NCBI GenBank assembly: GCA_030018415.1
Contig: JASEGC010000002.1
Coordinates: forward strand, 1 to 46,721
DNA: 46,721 nt
Direction: 5' to 3'
Origin: Candidatus Aenigmatarchaeota archaeon
GTDB lineage: Archaea; Aenigmatarchaeota; Aenigmatarchaeia; CG10238-14
The notes below the pieces were generated by a model. It worked only from the letters and a program-made list of their open reading frames with translations, was not told where the DNA came from and ran no database searches. Below are positions 25,441-33,195 of the stretch, piece after piece. Both the position numbers and the translations under genes were made by a program. The stretch's first letter is position 1. The number at the start of each line of letters is the position of its first letter.

Positions 25441-25462
25441 AAACTCATAAAAGCATGAGTTT
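25441..25462 (-). other. Leader hairpin of pre-16S RNA
   Basis: AAACTCAT and ATGAGTTT form an 8-bp stem with a 6-nt loop, immediately outside the processing stem and just downstream of the predicted start of transcription. Confidence 0.45.
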
Positions 25463-25498
25463 TGCATTCAATACCAAATAAATTAAATGCATAAAAAG

Positions 25499-25512
25499 TA
25501 TATAAATTTATC
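25499..25512 (-). promoter_or_regulatory. TATA promoter of 16S rRNA
   Basis: On the minus strand GATAAATTTATATA is a BRE/TATA-like element about 110 bp before mature 16S, predicting a start near 25475. A second TATA-like TTTAAATA is at about 25543-25550. Confidence 0.6.
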
Positions 25513-25580
25513 TTCAACCAAAGAGTATTGTCCGAGATGATATTTAAAGCTTTTGTTTTTATTTTATTTATTTATCTTGG

Positions 25581-25868
25581 CTACTTCTTTGTTCTAGGAT
25601 CAACCCAACCTTCTTCATGACACACATATTCCTCATTCTTATGGATACTTATTTCTTTTCCAGCTAGTATTAGGAAAACTTCATCATGGCATTTATAATA
25701 GCAAGTCGAGTTTTTCACTTCTTCACAGATTGCCCTGGTTTCTACTGAAAAATCAGTTATCTCACCTCTTGCTGTAGTATTCGGTCCGAAAGCTACCCTT
25801 GACACGACAACTCCCAACAAGAACGAAAGGATTATCACCAACAATAGAATGATCACTACCCTCTTCAT
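25581..25868 (-). CDS. Small membrane-anchored Cys-containing protein
   Basis: This 95-aa protein starts MKRVVIILLLVIILSFLLGV (signal anchor). A short ectodomain follows with four Cys (AICEE, STCYYKCHDE, YVCHEE) that could form disulfides. I prefer the ATG at 25868 over the longer frame from 25943 because the protein then begins with a clean signal anchor and a TATA-like TTTATTTTATTT lies about 25 bp upstream. The divergent CBS gene starts only 37 bp away, so two leaderless promoters share this short interval. No family recognised. Confidence 0.65.
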   Translation of the reverse strand: MKRVVIILLLVIILSFLLGVVVSRVAFGPNTTARGEITDFSVETRAICEEVKNSTCYYKCHDEVFLILAGKEISIHKNEEYVCHEEGWVDPRTKK

Positions 25869-25905
25869 GTATTCATTTAAATAGTAAAACGAAATAAAAT
25901 AAATT

Positions 25906-26334
25906 ATGTTGGTAAAGCAGGCCATGGTAAAGAACGTCCTCATGATAAACCCAGATGCTACGATAAGAGATGCAGCCAGGATAATGAGTCAACAGAGAGT
26001 GGGTAGTTTGGTTGTTCTAGAAAAAGGCAAATTAGTCGGAATAATAACAGAACTTGACATCATATGGAAGGTTGTTGCAGGTGAATTAGATCCTAAAGCC
26101 ACGCTAGTCAGAGATGTTATGACGAAGAAAGTCGTGACGATACGTGCAGATCAAACGTTAGAAGATGCTACTCATCTGATGGTAGAGAATAACATCAAGA
26201 AACTTCCTGTTCTGGAAGACGATAAGATAGTTGGGATAATAACTGCGACAGATGTTATCTCCATTCAGCCGAAGTTGATAGAGTCTTTGGCTATGTTGAT
26301 GTTGTTCAAAGAAAAAAAGCCCGTTGCTGGTTAG
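25906..26334 (+). CDS. Tandem CBS-domain protein
   Basis: This 142-aa protein is two CBS motifs forming one Bateman module. Motif one is about residues 8-60 (NPDATIRDAARIMSQQRVGS, VGIITELDI). Motif two is about 72-125 (VRDVMTKKVVTIRADQTLED, IVGIITATDV). Bateman modules bind adenosine nucleotides or AdoMet and regulate partners; no catalytic domain is attached. An ATTTAAATA box about 27 bp upstream supports leaderless ATG 25906. Its stop is directly followed by the Mth938-like ORF, suggesting one operon. Confidence 0.88.
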   Translation: MLVKQAMVKNVLMINPDATIRDAARIMSQQRVGSLVVLEKGKLVGIITELDIIWKVVAGELDPKATLVRDVMTKKVVTIRADQTLEDATHLMVENNIKKLPVLEDDKIVGIITATDVISIQPKLIESLAMLMLFKEKKPVAG

Positions 26335-26682
26335 ATGGTGAACATTGATTCTTATGAATTTGGATCGATAAAGATAGATGGCAAAACATACCATGAAGAT
26401 GTGATAGTTTCTTGGGATGGAGAAGTGAGAGAAGTTAGGACTGCAATCAGACATGTTTTTGGTTTACCAGAGCTTCAAAAAGTCATGGAAAAGAAGCCGG
26501 AATTGGTCATCGTTGGAACTGGCGCTTCTGGATTATGTAGTGTATCGGATGAGATCAAGAAAGAAGTCGAGATGAAAGGATTTAAATTTATGGAACTAGT
26601 TTCTAAGGAAGCGATAAAAAAGTTTAACGAAGCCGTCAGACAAAGAAAGAGAGTATCAGCGTTCGTCCATCTTACTTGCTGA
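26335..26682 (+). CDS. Mth938-like (DUF498/NDUFAF3 family) protein
   Basis: This 115-aa protein matches the Mth938 fold family: IDSYEFGSIKIDGKTYHEDV, an RHVFGL segment, ELVIVGTGASGLCSV (family GTG motif), EAIKKFNEAVRQRKRVSAF and the terminal HLTC. Members include a human complex I assembly factor; the archaeal role is unknown. It begins at the base after the upstream CBS stop codon, so it is co-translated with the CBS protein. Confidence 0.85.
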   Translation: MVNIDSYEFGSIKIDGKTYHEDVIVSWDGEVREVRTAIRHVFGLPELQKVMEKKPELVIVGTGASGLCSVSDEIKKEVEMKGFKFMELVSKEAIKKFNEAVRQRKRVSAFVHLTC

Positions 26683-26729
26683 ATATTAATCTTTCATTCT
26701 TGTAAATTCTTTTAAATTTTCTCCAAATT

Positions 26730-26879
26730 TTAAAAGCTATAAGTTTTCTTTTCAAAATCTACTTTTAAACTAAGTTTTGAAAGGGCATCGATACCGGTGA
26801 TAATTTCTGGAGTCAAGACTGAGTAGTCTGAAAAAGAATTAACGTACATCTCAACTTTCGCTTTAATTTCGACATACAT
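26730..26879 (-). CDS. 49-aa protein resembling the C-terminal half of a retropepsin-like protease
   Basis: The peptide MYVEIKAKVEMYVNSFSDYS continues VLTPEIITGIDALSKLSLKV and DFEKKTYSF. The I-G-D-L-KL-DFE ending matches the last strands of clan AA aspartic-protease-like proteins. The N-terminal half with the DTG active site is missing, and a stop lies 9 codons upstream. It is therefore a remnant or an unrelated small protein. Confidence 0.35.
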   Translation of the reverse strand: MYVEIKAKVEMYVNSFSDYSVLTPEIITGIDALSKLSLKVDFEKKTYSF

Positions 26880-26920
26880 ATTTTTTTGATTCGGTAGCAG
26901 TCAGGTGACGAGTTGAATCT

Positions 26921-27691
26921 TTATCTGCGATCATTCTCAATAAGCCTAAGAATCTTATCATGAATCTTTCCATTAGAAAAAACAAAGTCATCCTTCACAG
27001 GCTTCCAGGGCTTCCCATTAAAATCTGTAACTTTACCTTCAGCTTCGGTTACAAATATTACTCCAGCTGCCACATCCCAAGGATTGATCTTAGTCGTGAT
27101 ATATGCTTCAACCCTACCACAAGAAACCCAAGCAGATTCAATAGCTGCAGAACCTAACTTACGAAGATCTTTCACTCGTGGATGCAATTTGGCATTTATT
27201 CTACTTATTCGGATATTATCTTTTTCTCCCCCCTCACAACTCAATAGATAACTTTCCTTGAGTTTTTCAATCCTTGACACATGTAACCTCTCTTCATTCA
27301 ATAGAGTACCTTTACCTTCTTCTGCTATGAACAACTCTTTCAAAAAAGGGGCATAAGCTACACCAAAGATAGGTTTATTAAGGTGTAATAGGGCAATGGA
27401 CACAGAGAAAAATGGATTACCAACAGCAAAATTACTACTTCCATCTAGAGAATCGACGAACCAAGTGAAATCTGAATCTTTATTTATAAAACCACTCTCT
27501 TCTGTAATTATATTATAGCTTGGAAATTTTTTACTCAAACCTTTGACGATCATTTTATCTGACATCTTATCATACTTTGTAACAACCTCTTTAGCAACAC
27601 CTCTTAAACTTAAGAGACGATAATCTTCTCGAAAATTTTTAAGAAGAAACTTACCAACTCTTTTAACTAACTCAATTGTAAATTTTTTCAT
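26921..27691 (-). CDS. Inositol monophosphatase/FBPase-family phosphatase
   Basis: This 256-aa Mg-dependent phosphatase has ITEESG (metal ligands E64/E65), WFVDSLDGSSNF (family DPLDGTxNF, D80 and D83; Ser replaces Pro and Thr), and INPWDVAAG near residue 205 (WD ligand). Archaeal members hydrolyse inositol-1-phosphate and often fructose-1,6-bisphosphate. With ino1 at 13-15 kb it could complete inositol synthesis. The ATG at 27691 gives the normal N-terminus (MKKFTIELVKRVG), 4 bp after the stop of the upstream membrane-protein gene, indicating an operon. Confidence 0.88.
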   Translation of the reverse strand: MKKFTIELVKRVGKFLLKNFREDYRLLSLRGVAKEVVTKYDKMSDKMIVKGLSKKFPSYNIITEESGFINKDSDFTWFVDSLDGSSNFAVGNPFFSVSIALLHLNKPIFGVAYAPFLKELFIAEEGKGTLLNEERLHVSRIEKLKESYLLSCEGGEKDNIRISRINAKLHPRVKDLRKLGSAAIESAWVSCGRVEAYITTKINPWDVAAGVIFVTEAEGKVTDFNGKPWKPVKDDFVFSNGKIHDKILRLIENDRR

Positions 27692-27695
27692 AAAA

Positions 27696-28433
27696 TCAAG
27701 TTTTCTTTTTGGTTTTGCATTCATTGCATTTGTATGTCCAGATGATATCGATGCCATGCTTTTTTATCATGTTTCCCACTATAACCTTTAAGTCTTTACG
27801 CTGGAATTTTCTCTTCGAGAGTGGCTTCCAGTCCTTACAGATCGAACAACGGACTTTGTTCTCAACAACATCCAATCCCATCTCTTTCAGTTTTCTGATG
27901 TTGAGTTCATTCATGGTTTTGAATAATCTTTCTTTCTCTTGTTTTATGAATTCTTCTTCTTCTTTAATTAACCGCTCTTGCTCGATGAGTTCACGTTCTT
28001 CCACGGGCAATTCTTCTACAATTTTAGGCACTTCCTTTTCAGATTTCTTTTCTTTGGTTTTTTTCTCATCGCTTGGAATTTTTTCATGCAATTTTCTCCA
28101 CAGAAATCCTCTCAATTCGATTTTTTCGTTAACCCAAACTAAGAAGAAAGAAAAAAGAAACCATGATACATAAAAGATTAAAGAACTTGCGACTTGGGTG
28201 TTGATCGATTCAAAGCAGCAGGCATCGCTCTTACAAAGAAGGTTAGATTCGATGTAGCATGGGAAGTAGAAAACAATAAAATCGAGAGGAGTTTGTGTTA
28301 TCTTCCACTCATCGGATTTAATTATGTTTAATACAGCATAAATGATGGATAGGAATATTATAGGCATTAAAAAAAGTATGATCTTCTTCATGTTTGGTTT
28401 GAAGAATTCCATCAGAAACTCTTTCAGCTTCAC
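27696..28433 (-). CDS. Two-TM protein with coiled coil and C-terminal zinc finger
   Basis: This 245-aa protein has TM helices near residues 17-38 and 83-102 with a Cys-containing loop between them (FPCYIESNLLCKSDACCFES). A highly charged coiled coil spans about 118-185 (ELIEQERLIKEEEEFIKQEK). A C-terminal treble-clef-like unit has CSIC...CNEC, resembling ribbons that bind nucleic acid. The zinc domain is predicted cytoplasmic. It is upstream of the phosphatase gene with a 4-bp spacer. Function unknown. Confidence 0.7.
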   Translation of the reverse strand: MKLKEFLMEFFKPNMKKIILFLMPIIFLSIIYAVLNIIKSDEWKITQTPLDFIVFYFPCYIESNLLCKSDACCFESINTQVASSLIFYVSWFLFSFFLVWVNEKIELRGFLWRKLHEKIPSDEKKTKEKKSEKEVPKIVEELPVEERELIEQERLIKEEEEFIKQEKERLFKTMNELNIRKLKEMGLDVVENKVRCSICKDWKPLSKRKFQRKDLKVIVGNMIKKHGIDIIWTYKCNECKTKKKT

Positions 28434-28563
28434 AATCTAATTTTCTCTTTAGTAGATAAAAATTTTATCTTACGTATGAAATGGACAGGTTCATCTCATT
28501 TGTTATAAATCCTATACACTTCAACCTTTAATGTCTATGCAGAAGAAGGAAATCAACTTGTAG

Positions 28564-28776
28564 GTATGGTACGTTTTATGGAAAAAGGCAGGGCTAAGAA
28601 CCGACTTAAACAGCGATGGAAAAGTAAACATTGTCGACATAGCTGTTGTGGCGAGGGCTTTTGGTTGCAAACCAGGAGATGAAAAATGGAATGAAATAGC
28701 AGATTTAGACAAGAACGGCATTATAAATATAATTGATATTTCCATGGTTGCCAGAGATTTTGGAAAAGACTGCTAG
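28564..28776 (+). pseudogene. Orphan type I dockerin fragment
   Basis: The frame encodes two calcium-binding dockerin repeats: DLNSDGKVNIVDIAVVARAF, then GCKPGDEKWNEIADLDKNG and INIIDISMVARDFGKDC with a stop. No start codon precedes it; an in-frame TAG at 28561 separates it from MSMQKKEINL. It is the tail of a lost secreted protein. The repeat and linker match the dockerin in the large surface protein at 45919-46089. Confidence 0.75.
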
Positions 28777-28872
28777 AATCCAGAAAAATTGGACAAAAAC
28801 ATTTCTTAAATCTAACGTTTTCGAAAAGTAGCGCCAAAAAGGAAAAAAGGATTACGTTAAGATGTTAAGAGG

Positions 28873-29115
28873 ATGATAGCCTATTGGATAATTACAATAT
28901 TTGTATTTATTCTGACTCCATACTTATTTTTTATAGGATGTTCACACATTGTTTTTTGGTTTATTTTCTCTTTTATTTATTGGTATCTTTTATCTTGTCT
29001 GATAGTCACGACTTACGATAAGGTCAAAAAGTTAAAAATAACCAATCACCATAGAATCTTTGCCATAATCGCGTGCTATTATTCGGTCATGTTTCTTATT
29101 TTCCGCATTGTTTAA
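28873..29115 (+). CDS. Small three-TM membrane protein
   Basis: This 80-aa protein is almost entirely hydrophobic. Predicted helices are about residues 3-22, 26-45 and 60-78, with a short basic cytoplasmic loop (TTYDKVKKLKITNHHR). A purine-rich AAGAGG lies about 5 bp before the ATG. No recognised family. It sits alone between the dockerin remnant and the Cdc6-like gene, in a region of decayed accessory genes. The 196 bp that follow show no convincing gene. Confidence 0.5.
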   Translation: MIAYWIITIFVFILTPYLFFIGCSHIVFWFIFSFIYWYLLSCLIVTTYDKVKKLKITNHHRIFAIIACYYSVMFLIFRIV

Positions 29116-29311
29116 AGATTTTTCAGTTCTCACGTTGGAAGAACGTTCGTACTAAATGTAGGTATATTTCATCCATGAAAACCAAGCAAATACAGATATT
29201 TTCCGCTATTTTCCCCATATAACTAAAAATTAATCGTGAAGAAGATTATTGGAATAAACGGCAACCTACACATTCATAACCTTTTTTCCTTTTTCTTAAT
29301 CATTACTTTTC

Positions 29312-29980
29312 ATGAATTCACGGATAATCATCAACCCTGAGGTATTGTCACAATCGCATATTGCAGAGAAGCTTCTAAATCGAGAGAAGGAATTGAATGC
29401 AATTTCTACTTGCTTAAAAAACTCTATCAATTCTTTTGTTTATGGATCCTTAGGCTCTGGCAAGACACTGTTGACGAAGAAGGCCATTGAACTCTTTAAC
29501 GCAAGTAAGGCGAAAGCAATCCACATCGACTGCTCGTTATATCAAACAACGAACGCAATCTTTCACGAGATTCTCTTGTCTTTAAACAGTGTTGTTGTAA
29601 GTAAGAGTAACTACGAACTGACGAAAAGATTGAAAGCAAGAACAAGGAACTTAGATTCACCACTGACAATATGCCTAGATCATTTTGAGCATCTGAAAGA
29701 GATTGAGACTCTGAACAGGATCTTGAGTCTTGGACTTAACTTGATAATCATTGCAGAAACATACGATTCCTACAGAAAACTGAATCAAACAATCAAAGCA
29801 AGCATAACAAGTTTGATAGAAATCCCAAGCTACACAACAGATCAAGTCTTTGACATACTGATAAATAGAGCTGAAGAAGCGCTTGAAAAATACACTTACA
29901 AGGAAGAGACTATAAGAAAGATAGCATCTTTAAATTTCAATAATAGATTCTTGTTGTTCTGTGAAAGAACGGAGTTCTGA
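29312..29980 (+). CDS. Truncated Orc1/Cdc6-like AAA+ ATPase
   Basis: This 222-aa protein resembles the N-terminal AAA+ domain of archaeal Orc1/Cdc6. It has SHIAEKLLNREKELNAISTC, Walker A YGSLGSGKT (about residues 44-52), IDCSLYQTTNAIFHEILLSL, a Walker B-like LTICLDHFEHL (His where Glu is usual) and IPSYTTDQVFDIL. It ends abruptly about residue 205-222, without the lid and C-terminal winged helix; full proteins are about 380-410 aa. Its last ~28 codons run antisense through an integrase fragment, so the 3' end was replaced by recombination. Probably a relic of a plasmid-like element, perhaps non-functional. Confidence 0.65.
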   Translation: MNSRIIINPEVLSQSHIAEKLLNREKELNAISTCLKNSINSFVYGSLGSGKTLLTKKAIELFNASKAKAIHIDCSLYQTTNAIFHEILLSLNSVVVSKSNYELTKRLKARTRNLDSPLTICLDHFEHLKEIETLNRILSLGLNLIIIAETYDSYRKLNQTIKASITSLIEIPSYTTDQVFDILINRAEEALEKYTYKEETIRKIASLNFNNRFLLFCERTEF

Positions 29981-30090
29981 ACTCTAATAATAGCTCTTTC
30001 TAGGTTTCTTCTCCTGTTATGAATGTCGATTTCGTCCACGGTATAGCCTTGTGTCGTAAAGGCTTGAACAATACATCTGAGGATGTACAC
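29896..30090 (-). pseudogene. N-terminal fragment of archaeal tyrosine recombinase
   Basis: The frame encodes DIHNRRRNLERAIIRVQNSV and LSQNNKNLLLKFKD. This matches the N-terminal core-binding start of archaeal integrases (pattern LERA...S...N-K-LI-F). No catalytic Arg/Tyr domain follows; the frame ends within the Cdc6-like gene. It lies 12 bp from the 3' end of a tRNA gene on the same strand, the classical place for a split or decayed integrase. Confidence 0.6.
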
Positions 30091-30101
30091 CCGAGAACTA
30101 A

Positions 30102-30270
30102 CGCCGGGAGCGAGATTTGAACTCGCGAGCCCTTGTGGGCACTAGATATCCTTCAGTTCACCTCCTTGTCCATCACAATTCAGGGTCAAGCCATCTTCCA
30201 CATCGGATTTGACTCAAGTTTCGCCTAGTTTTTGACTAACTAGCGCATTACCTGGTTCTGCCATCCCGGC
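30102..30270 (-). tRNA. Type II tRNA, probably Ser, with large intron(s)
   Basis: The acceptor GCCGGGA pairs with TCCCGGC, and the discriminator G (30102) favours Ser over Leu. The T-arm is GCGAG-TTCAAAT-CTCGC, the long variable arm is GCCC-ACAA-GGGC, and the D-arm GCA/TGC is present. The helix GCGCTAG/CTAGTGC places the anticodon stem. The gene is 169 nt, about 84 nt too long, so it carries one or more introns in the anticodon region. Single canonical splicing does not give a Ser or Leu anticodon. A two-intron model exposing CTTGAGT (TGA) is possible but unproven. Confidence 0.7.
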
Positions 30271-30323
30271 CTGCAATATAATAAAATAGATTTTAAATAA
30301 GAAATCTTTAAACTTTTATTCAT

Positions 30324-31123
30324 TTATTTGAGGCTTAAATATTGATTCTCTAATGCTTTTAACAATCTTATAAGAAGAGAGTTAACTGATGTTGGAATTC
30401 CATAAACTTCTCCATAGTGAGCTATTGCCCCACTCATAAAATCAACTTCGGTTGGTTTTTTATTTTCGACGTCAACAAGCATAGACGGTTTATGAGCGCC
30501 TTTCTCGAGATAGGAAGTGAACAGAGTAAGAGCTTCTTTCCCGAAGTCGTATCCATCTTTTTTGCTGCTTTTAATCCTTCTTTAAGTATTTCTGCTGCAA
30601 GATAACGACTATATGCAAATTCCATCGCTTCCTTCATTGTTTGTCCAGTCAAAGCACATACTGAACAGAGAGCAGAGTAGGTGGTTCTCTCCTATACATG
30701 TTTTTTAATATTAGGAGCTTCCCCTGTTCTTAATCCAGAAACGGTCATAACATTAGCAATATATTTGGTTGTTTCATCAGTAGTGTATTTTCCTTTCTGT
30801 AAGGCTCCGACATAGTTAGGTGGTCGAAACCAATTCATCCTCACATTTTCCGAGCTTATTCTATTTCCCGCATAATTGATGACTACACGATAAGTAGTGT
30901 CGATTCCCAATTTCTCAGCAATCAACCGCTCATTATCGAGTCCGTTCCAGAAGCTAACAATTCTTATCTCGGGTTTGTATATCTGCTTAAGTTCTAAGAG
31001 AATATTTTCCAAGGAGCAAGCTTTTGTTGCATATTATACCCGGTCAAACTTTGAGAGTTCAGACATAGAACTGGTGGTCTTATCTATCTTAGCAGTTAAT
31101 TCCTTAATTCCGGATATACTCAC
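30324..31123 (-). pseudogene. panE: Broken ketopantoate reductase
   Basis: The pieces follow PanE/ApbA order: SKFDRV-stop-YATKACSLENILLE, IVSFWNGLDNERLIAEKLGI, VRMNWFRPPNYVGAL, NIKKHV-stop-ERTTYSALCSVC, ALTGQTMKEAMEF, a frameshift near 30555, then GYDFGKEALTLFTSYLEKGA, KPSMLVDVENKKPTEVDFMS and the tail RLLKALENQYLSLK. There are two nonsense codons (one TAG where Trp is expected), one frameshift, and loss of the N-terminal GxGxxG Rossmann motif. It is dead; the step would need another enzyme for CoA synthesis. Confidence 0.88.
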
Positions 31124-31326
31124 AGTTTCAACTCATGCTTAAATTTGTTTTTTCTTGCTTTTTCTAAAGGCCAAGCATCCTCTATCAACATATCAGGAAC
31201 ATCTTCGTCCAACACAGGATAAGCTAATTCACATTTTTTACAAAGAATGAACATTCCTTTCTCTTCCACATCTCCCTTACATTTTGGGCATGCGAGAATA
31301 TCCATTAAATCTCTAGGTACCGCCAT
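31120..31326 (-). CDS. Trm112-like zinc ribbon protein
   Basis: This 68-aa protein has DILACPKCKG and ILCKKCELAYPVLDEDVPDM, the CPxC...CxxC zinc ribbon and VLD-G-P-ML ending of the Trm112/UPF0434 family. Trm112 activates several SAM methyltransferases acting on tRNA, rRNA and release factor in eukaryotes and archaea. TATA-like GTTTATAAATTC lies 27 bp upstream, supporting a leaderless ATG. It overlaps the first codon of the panE remnant. An intact stand-alone Trm112 contrasts with the fused, imperfect ribbon of the methyltransferase at 21.7-22.8 kb. Confidence 0.85.
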   Translation of the reverse strand: MAVPRDLMDILACPKCKGDVEEKGMFILCKKCELAYPVLDEDVPDMLIEDAWPLEKARKNKFKHELKL

Positions 31327-31424
31327 GAAATACTTTTTGAGAATAGAATTTATAAACCTTATCAGCTTTGGTATGATAGCTTTTCCATCCTCTTGTTAGA
31401 ATTGAAATTAACAGGGCTGATGCT

Positions 31425-32594
31425 TCAAAAAACTTTAATAGAACCACTCAATAGTTTTTGTATTAGGTCTTCAAACCCCTCTTTTGACAGAATTTCTGAC
31501 ACAATCTCTTCAACTTCACTCTTCCTGAGATTTTCGTTGGATATGTACTTTATTCCGACAAAAGGATCGCTTATAGGTCTACCTATCTCCGATAACAACT
31601 GAACTTGAACTTCTTTGACTCTAAAAATCTCGTTTATCTTGTTTGCTATCTCTTGTGCCTTCAAGTTGTAAATCTTACCAACGTGAGAAATAGGGTTTTT
31701 TCCTGCCACTGCTTCGAGAGACATAGACCGGCAAGGTGTAATCAAACCATTCGCTCTGTTGCCTCTTCCGACTTGACCGTTATCTCCACACTCACAAGAC
31801 GTCCCTGTCACTGTTAAATAAACGCAATCATCCTTATCTGCAACATTGATACCTACGCTCAACTTCTTCTCAGTCTTGATGTTCTTCTCTACAAATTCCT
31901 TCGTCTTTTCTTTCTGCTCATAGTATTCCTCCAGATTAGGAACAAACTGACTGATGAAGGCTACTGCAATAGTTAAGTTGAGTTCGTTGTCGTTCCTTGA
32001 TCCCATGATTTTAATATCCTCGCCCAGGAATGGAAATCTTTTCTTTGTTTTTTTTGAGTTCAATAAGCATTCTGTGTTGTAAACAATCTTCTCTAATTCA
32101 GACATGGGCGCAAAGCCGACTCCAAAAGAAGTATCGTTAGCAAGTGGCATTTCACCTTTTTTAAACCTCTCAAAAAGTCCCACTAGATCAGCAGAGCCAG
32201 GACGAATTTTTACGATTACCTGGGGGTTGAGTTTATCCGCAAACCTCAGCGTTTCATCAAGATACTTGTCAGTTTCCATGTATATCAATTTCTTGATATC
32301 ATCTATGCTCTCAAAGACTGTTGCCTGTCCTGAAATTATGATGTCTGGAGGTTCTATTATTTCTCCGCCACCATAGACAGGATGGGAAACTCCTGCCATT
32401 ATTAAGCCTTTGTCTAAATTATGATGACATATTAAACCTTTTTTCTCCACGTAGTACTGGGATAAAACTCTAGAAGAAGCTTCACACATGGCATCGATCA
32501 GAGAATCTGGGTGCCCTATTCCCTTTCTCTCGACGATCTCTATCTTCTGCTCAGAAACAGGAGTTTGGTTTAATCTTTCAATAAAAATTTCCAT
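31425..32594 (-). CDS. mat: Archaeal S-adenosylmethionine synthetase
   Basis: This 389-aa archaeal-type MAT is not homologous at simple sequence level to bacterial MetK. Signatures are ERKGIGHPDSLIDAMCE, GGGEIIEPPDIIISGQAT, IKIMGSRNDNELNLTIAVAF, GDNGQVGRGNRANGLITP and KNPISHVGKIYN. It makes AdoMet from ATP and methionine, supplying the methyltransferases and radical SAM enzyme in this window. Full length. It is transcribed divergently from the XRE-CBS regulator with 69 bp between starts, so the two promoters overlap and that regulator is a candidate controller. Confidence 0.96.
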   Translation of the reverse strand: MEIFIERLNQTPVSEQKIEIVERKGIGHPDSLIDAMCEASSRVLSQYYVEKKGLICHHNLDKGLIMAGVSHPVYGGGEIIEPPDIIISGQATVFESIDDIKKLIYMETDKYLDETLRFADKLNPQVIVKIRPGSADLVGLFERFKKGEMPLANDTSFGVGFAPMSELEKIVYNTECLLNSKKTKKRFPFLGEDIKIMGSRNDNELNLTIAVAFISQFVPNLEEYYEQKEKTKEFVEKNIKTEKKLSVGINVADKDDCVYLTVTGTSCECGDNGQVGRGNRANGLITPCRSMSLEAVAGKNPISHVGKIYNLKAQEIANKINEIFRVKEVQVQLLSEIGRPISDPFVGIKYISNENLRKSEVEEIVSEILSKEGFEDLIQKLLSGSIKVF

Positions 32595-32663
32595 GGATTT
32601 TTTTTGTGAATAGTATTATATAAAATTATTTATAATTACTATGAATAAATATAACTGATAGTT

Positions 32664-33194
32664 ATGATCACAGGAAGTTTGATAAAAAAGATGAGGGAAG
32701 AGGCAGGACTAACACAAGAAGAACTGGCAAAAGCTACTGACATAAGTCAAGCACATGTTGCGAAGATAGAGAACGAAAAGGTAAACCCAAGACTTTCCAC
32801 TGTTAACAAGATCCTTTCAGTCCTACAAATGAACAAGAATAATTTGTGTAAATATTTCATCACCAAAAATTTGATCTCTGTCAAACCCGAAGATTCAGTT
32901 AATTATGCAGTCAAACTCATGAGAGAAAACGACATTTCCCAACTTCCAGTTATAGATGGAGATAAGTGTGTGGGTAGTATCAGTGAGAGGACGATAGTGA
33001 AAAACTTAGGCGGTATCTCTGGCTCGACAGAGATTCGAGAATTGATGGAAGAGCCATTTCCGATGATAAGTTGTAAAGATGGTGTTGAAGTTGCCAAAAC
33101 CCTTTTAGATTATCATCAAGCAGTCCTTGTTTTGGATAGAGGAAAAATAATAGGCATAATCACAAAGTCTGATCTCTTGAATCTGTTAAAATAA
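32664..33194 (+). CDS. XRE-type HTH regulator with CBS pair
   Basis: This 176-aa protein has an XRE helix-turn-helix at residues 1-57 (MREEAGLTQEELAKATDISQ...AHVAKIENEKVNPRL). Two CBS motifs follow at about 64-118 and 125-176 (LISVKPEDSVNYAVKLMREN, IIGIITKSDLLNLL). The CBS module likely senses an adenosine ligand such as AdoMet or AMP and tunes DNA binding. Divergence from mat makes AdoMet-responsive control an attractive inference. TATA-like sequences are dense in the 69-bp shared promoter. This domain pair is common in archaea. Confidence 0.9.
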   Translation: MITGSLIKKMREEAGLTQEELAKATDISQAHVAKIENEKVNPRLSTVNKILSVLQMNKNNLCKYFITKNLISVKPEDSVNYAVKLMRENDISQLPVIDGDKCVGSISERTIVKNLGGISGSTEIRELMEEPFPMISCKDGVEVAKTLLDYHQAVLVLDRGKIIGIITKSDLLNLLK

Positions 33195-33195
33195 G

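Noticed and set aside
28521-28745. 74-aa minus-strand ORF
   Set aside because: Antisense of the dockerin fragment, whose repeats are clear on the plus strand.
30540-30710. Programmed recoding to rescue panE (TAG plus frameshift)
   Set aside because: Loss of the N-terminal Rossmann motif and another stop make simple pseudogenisation far more likely.
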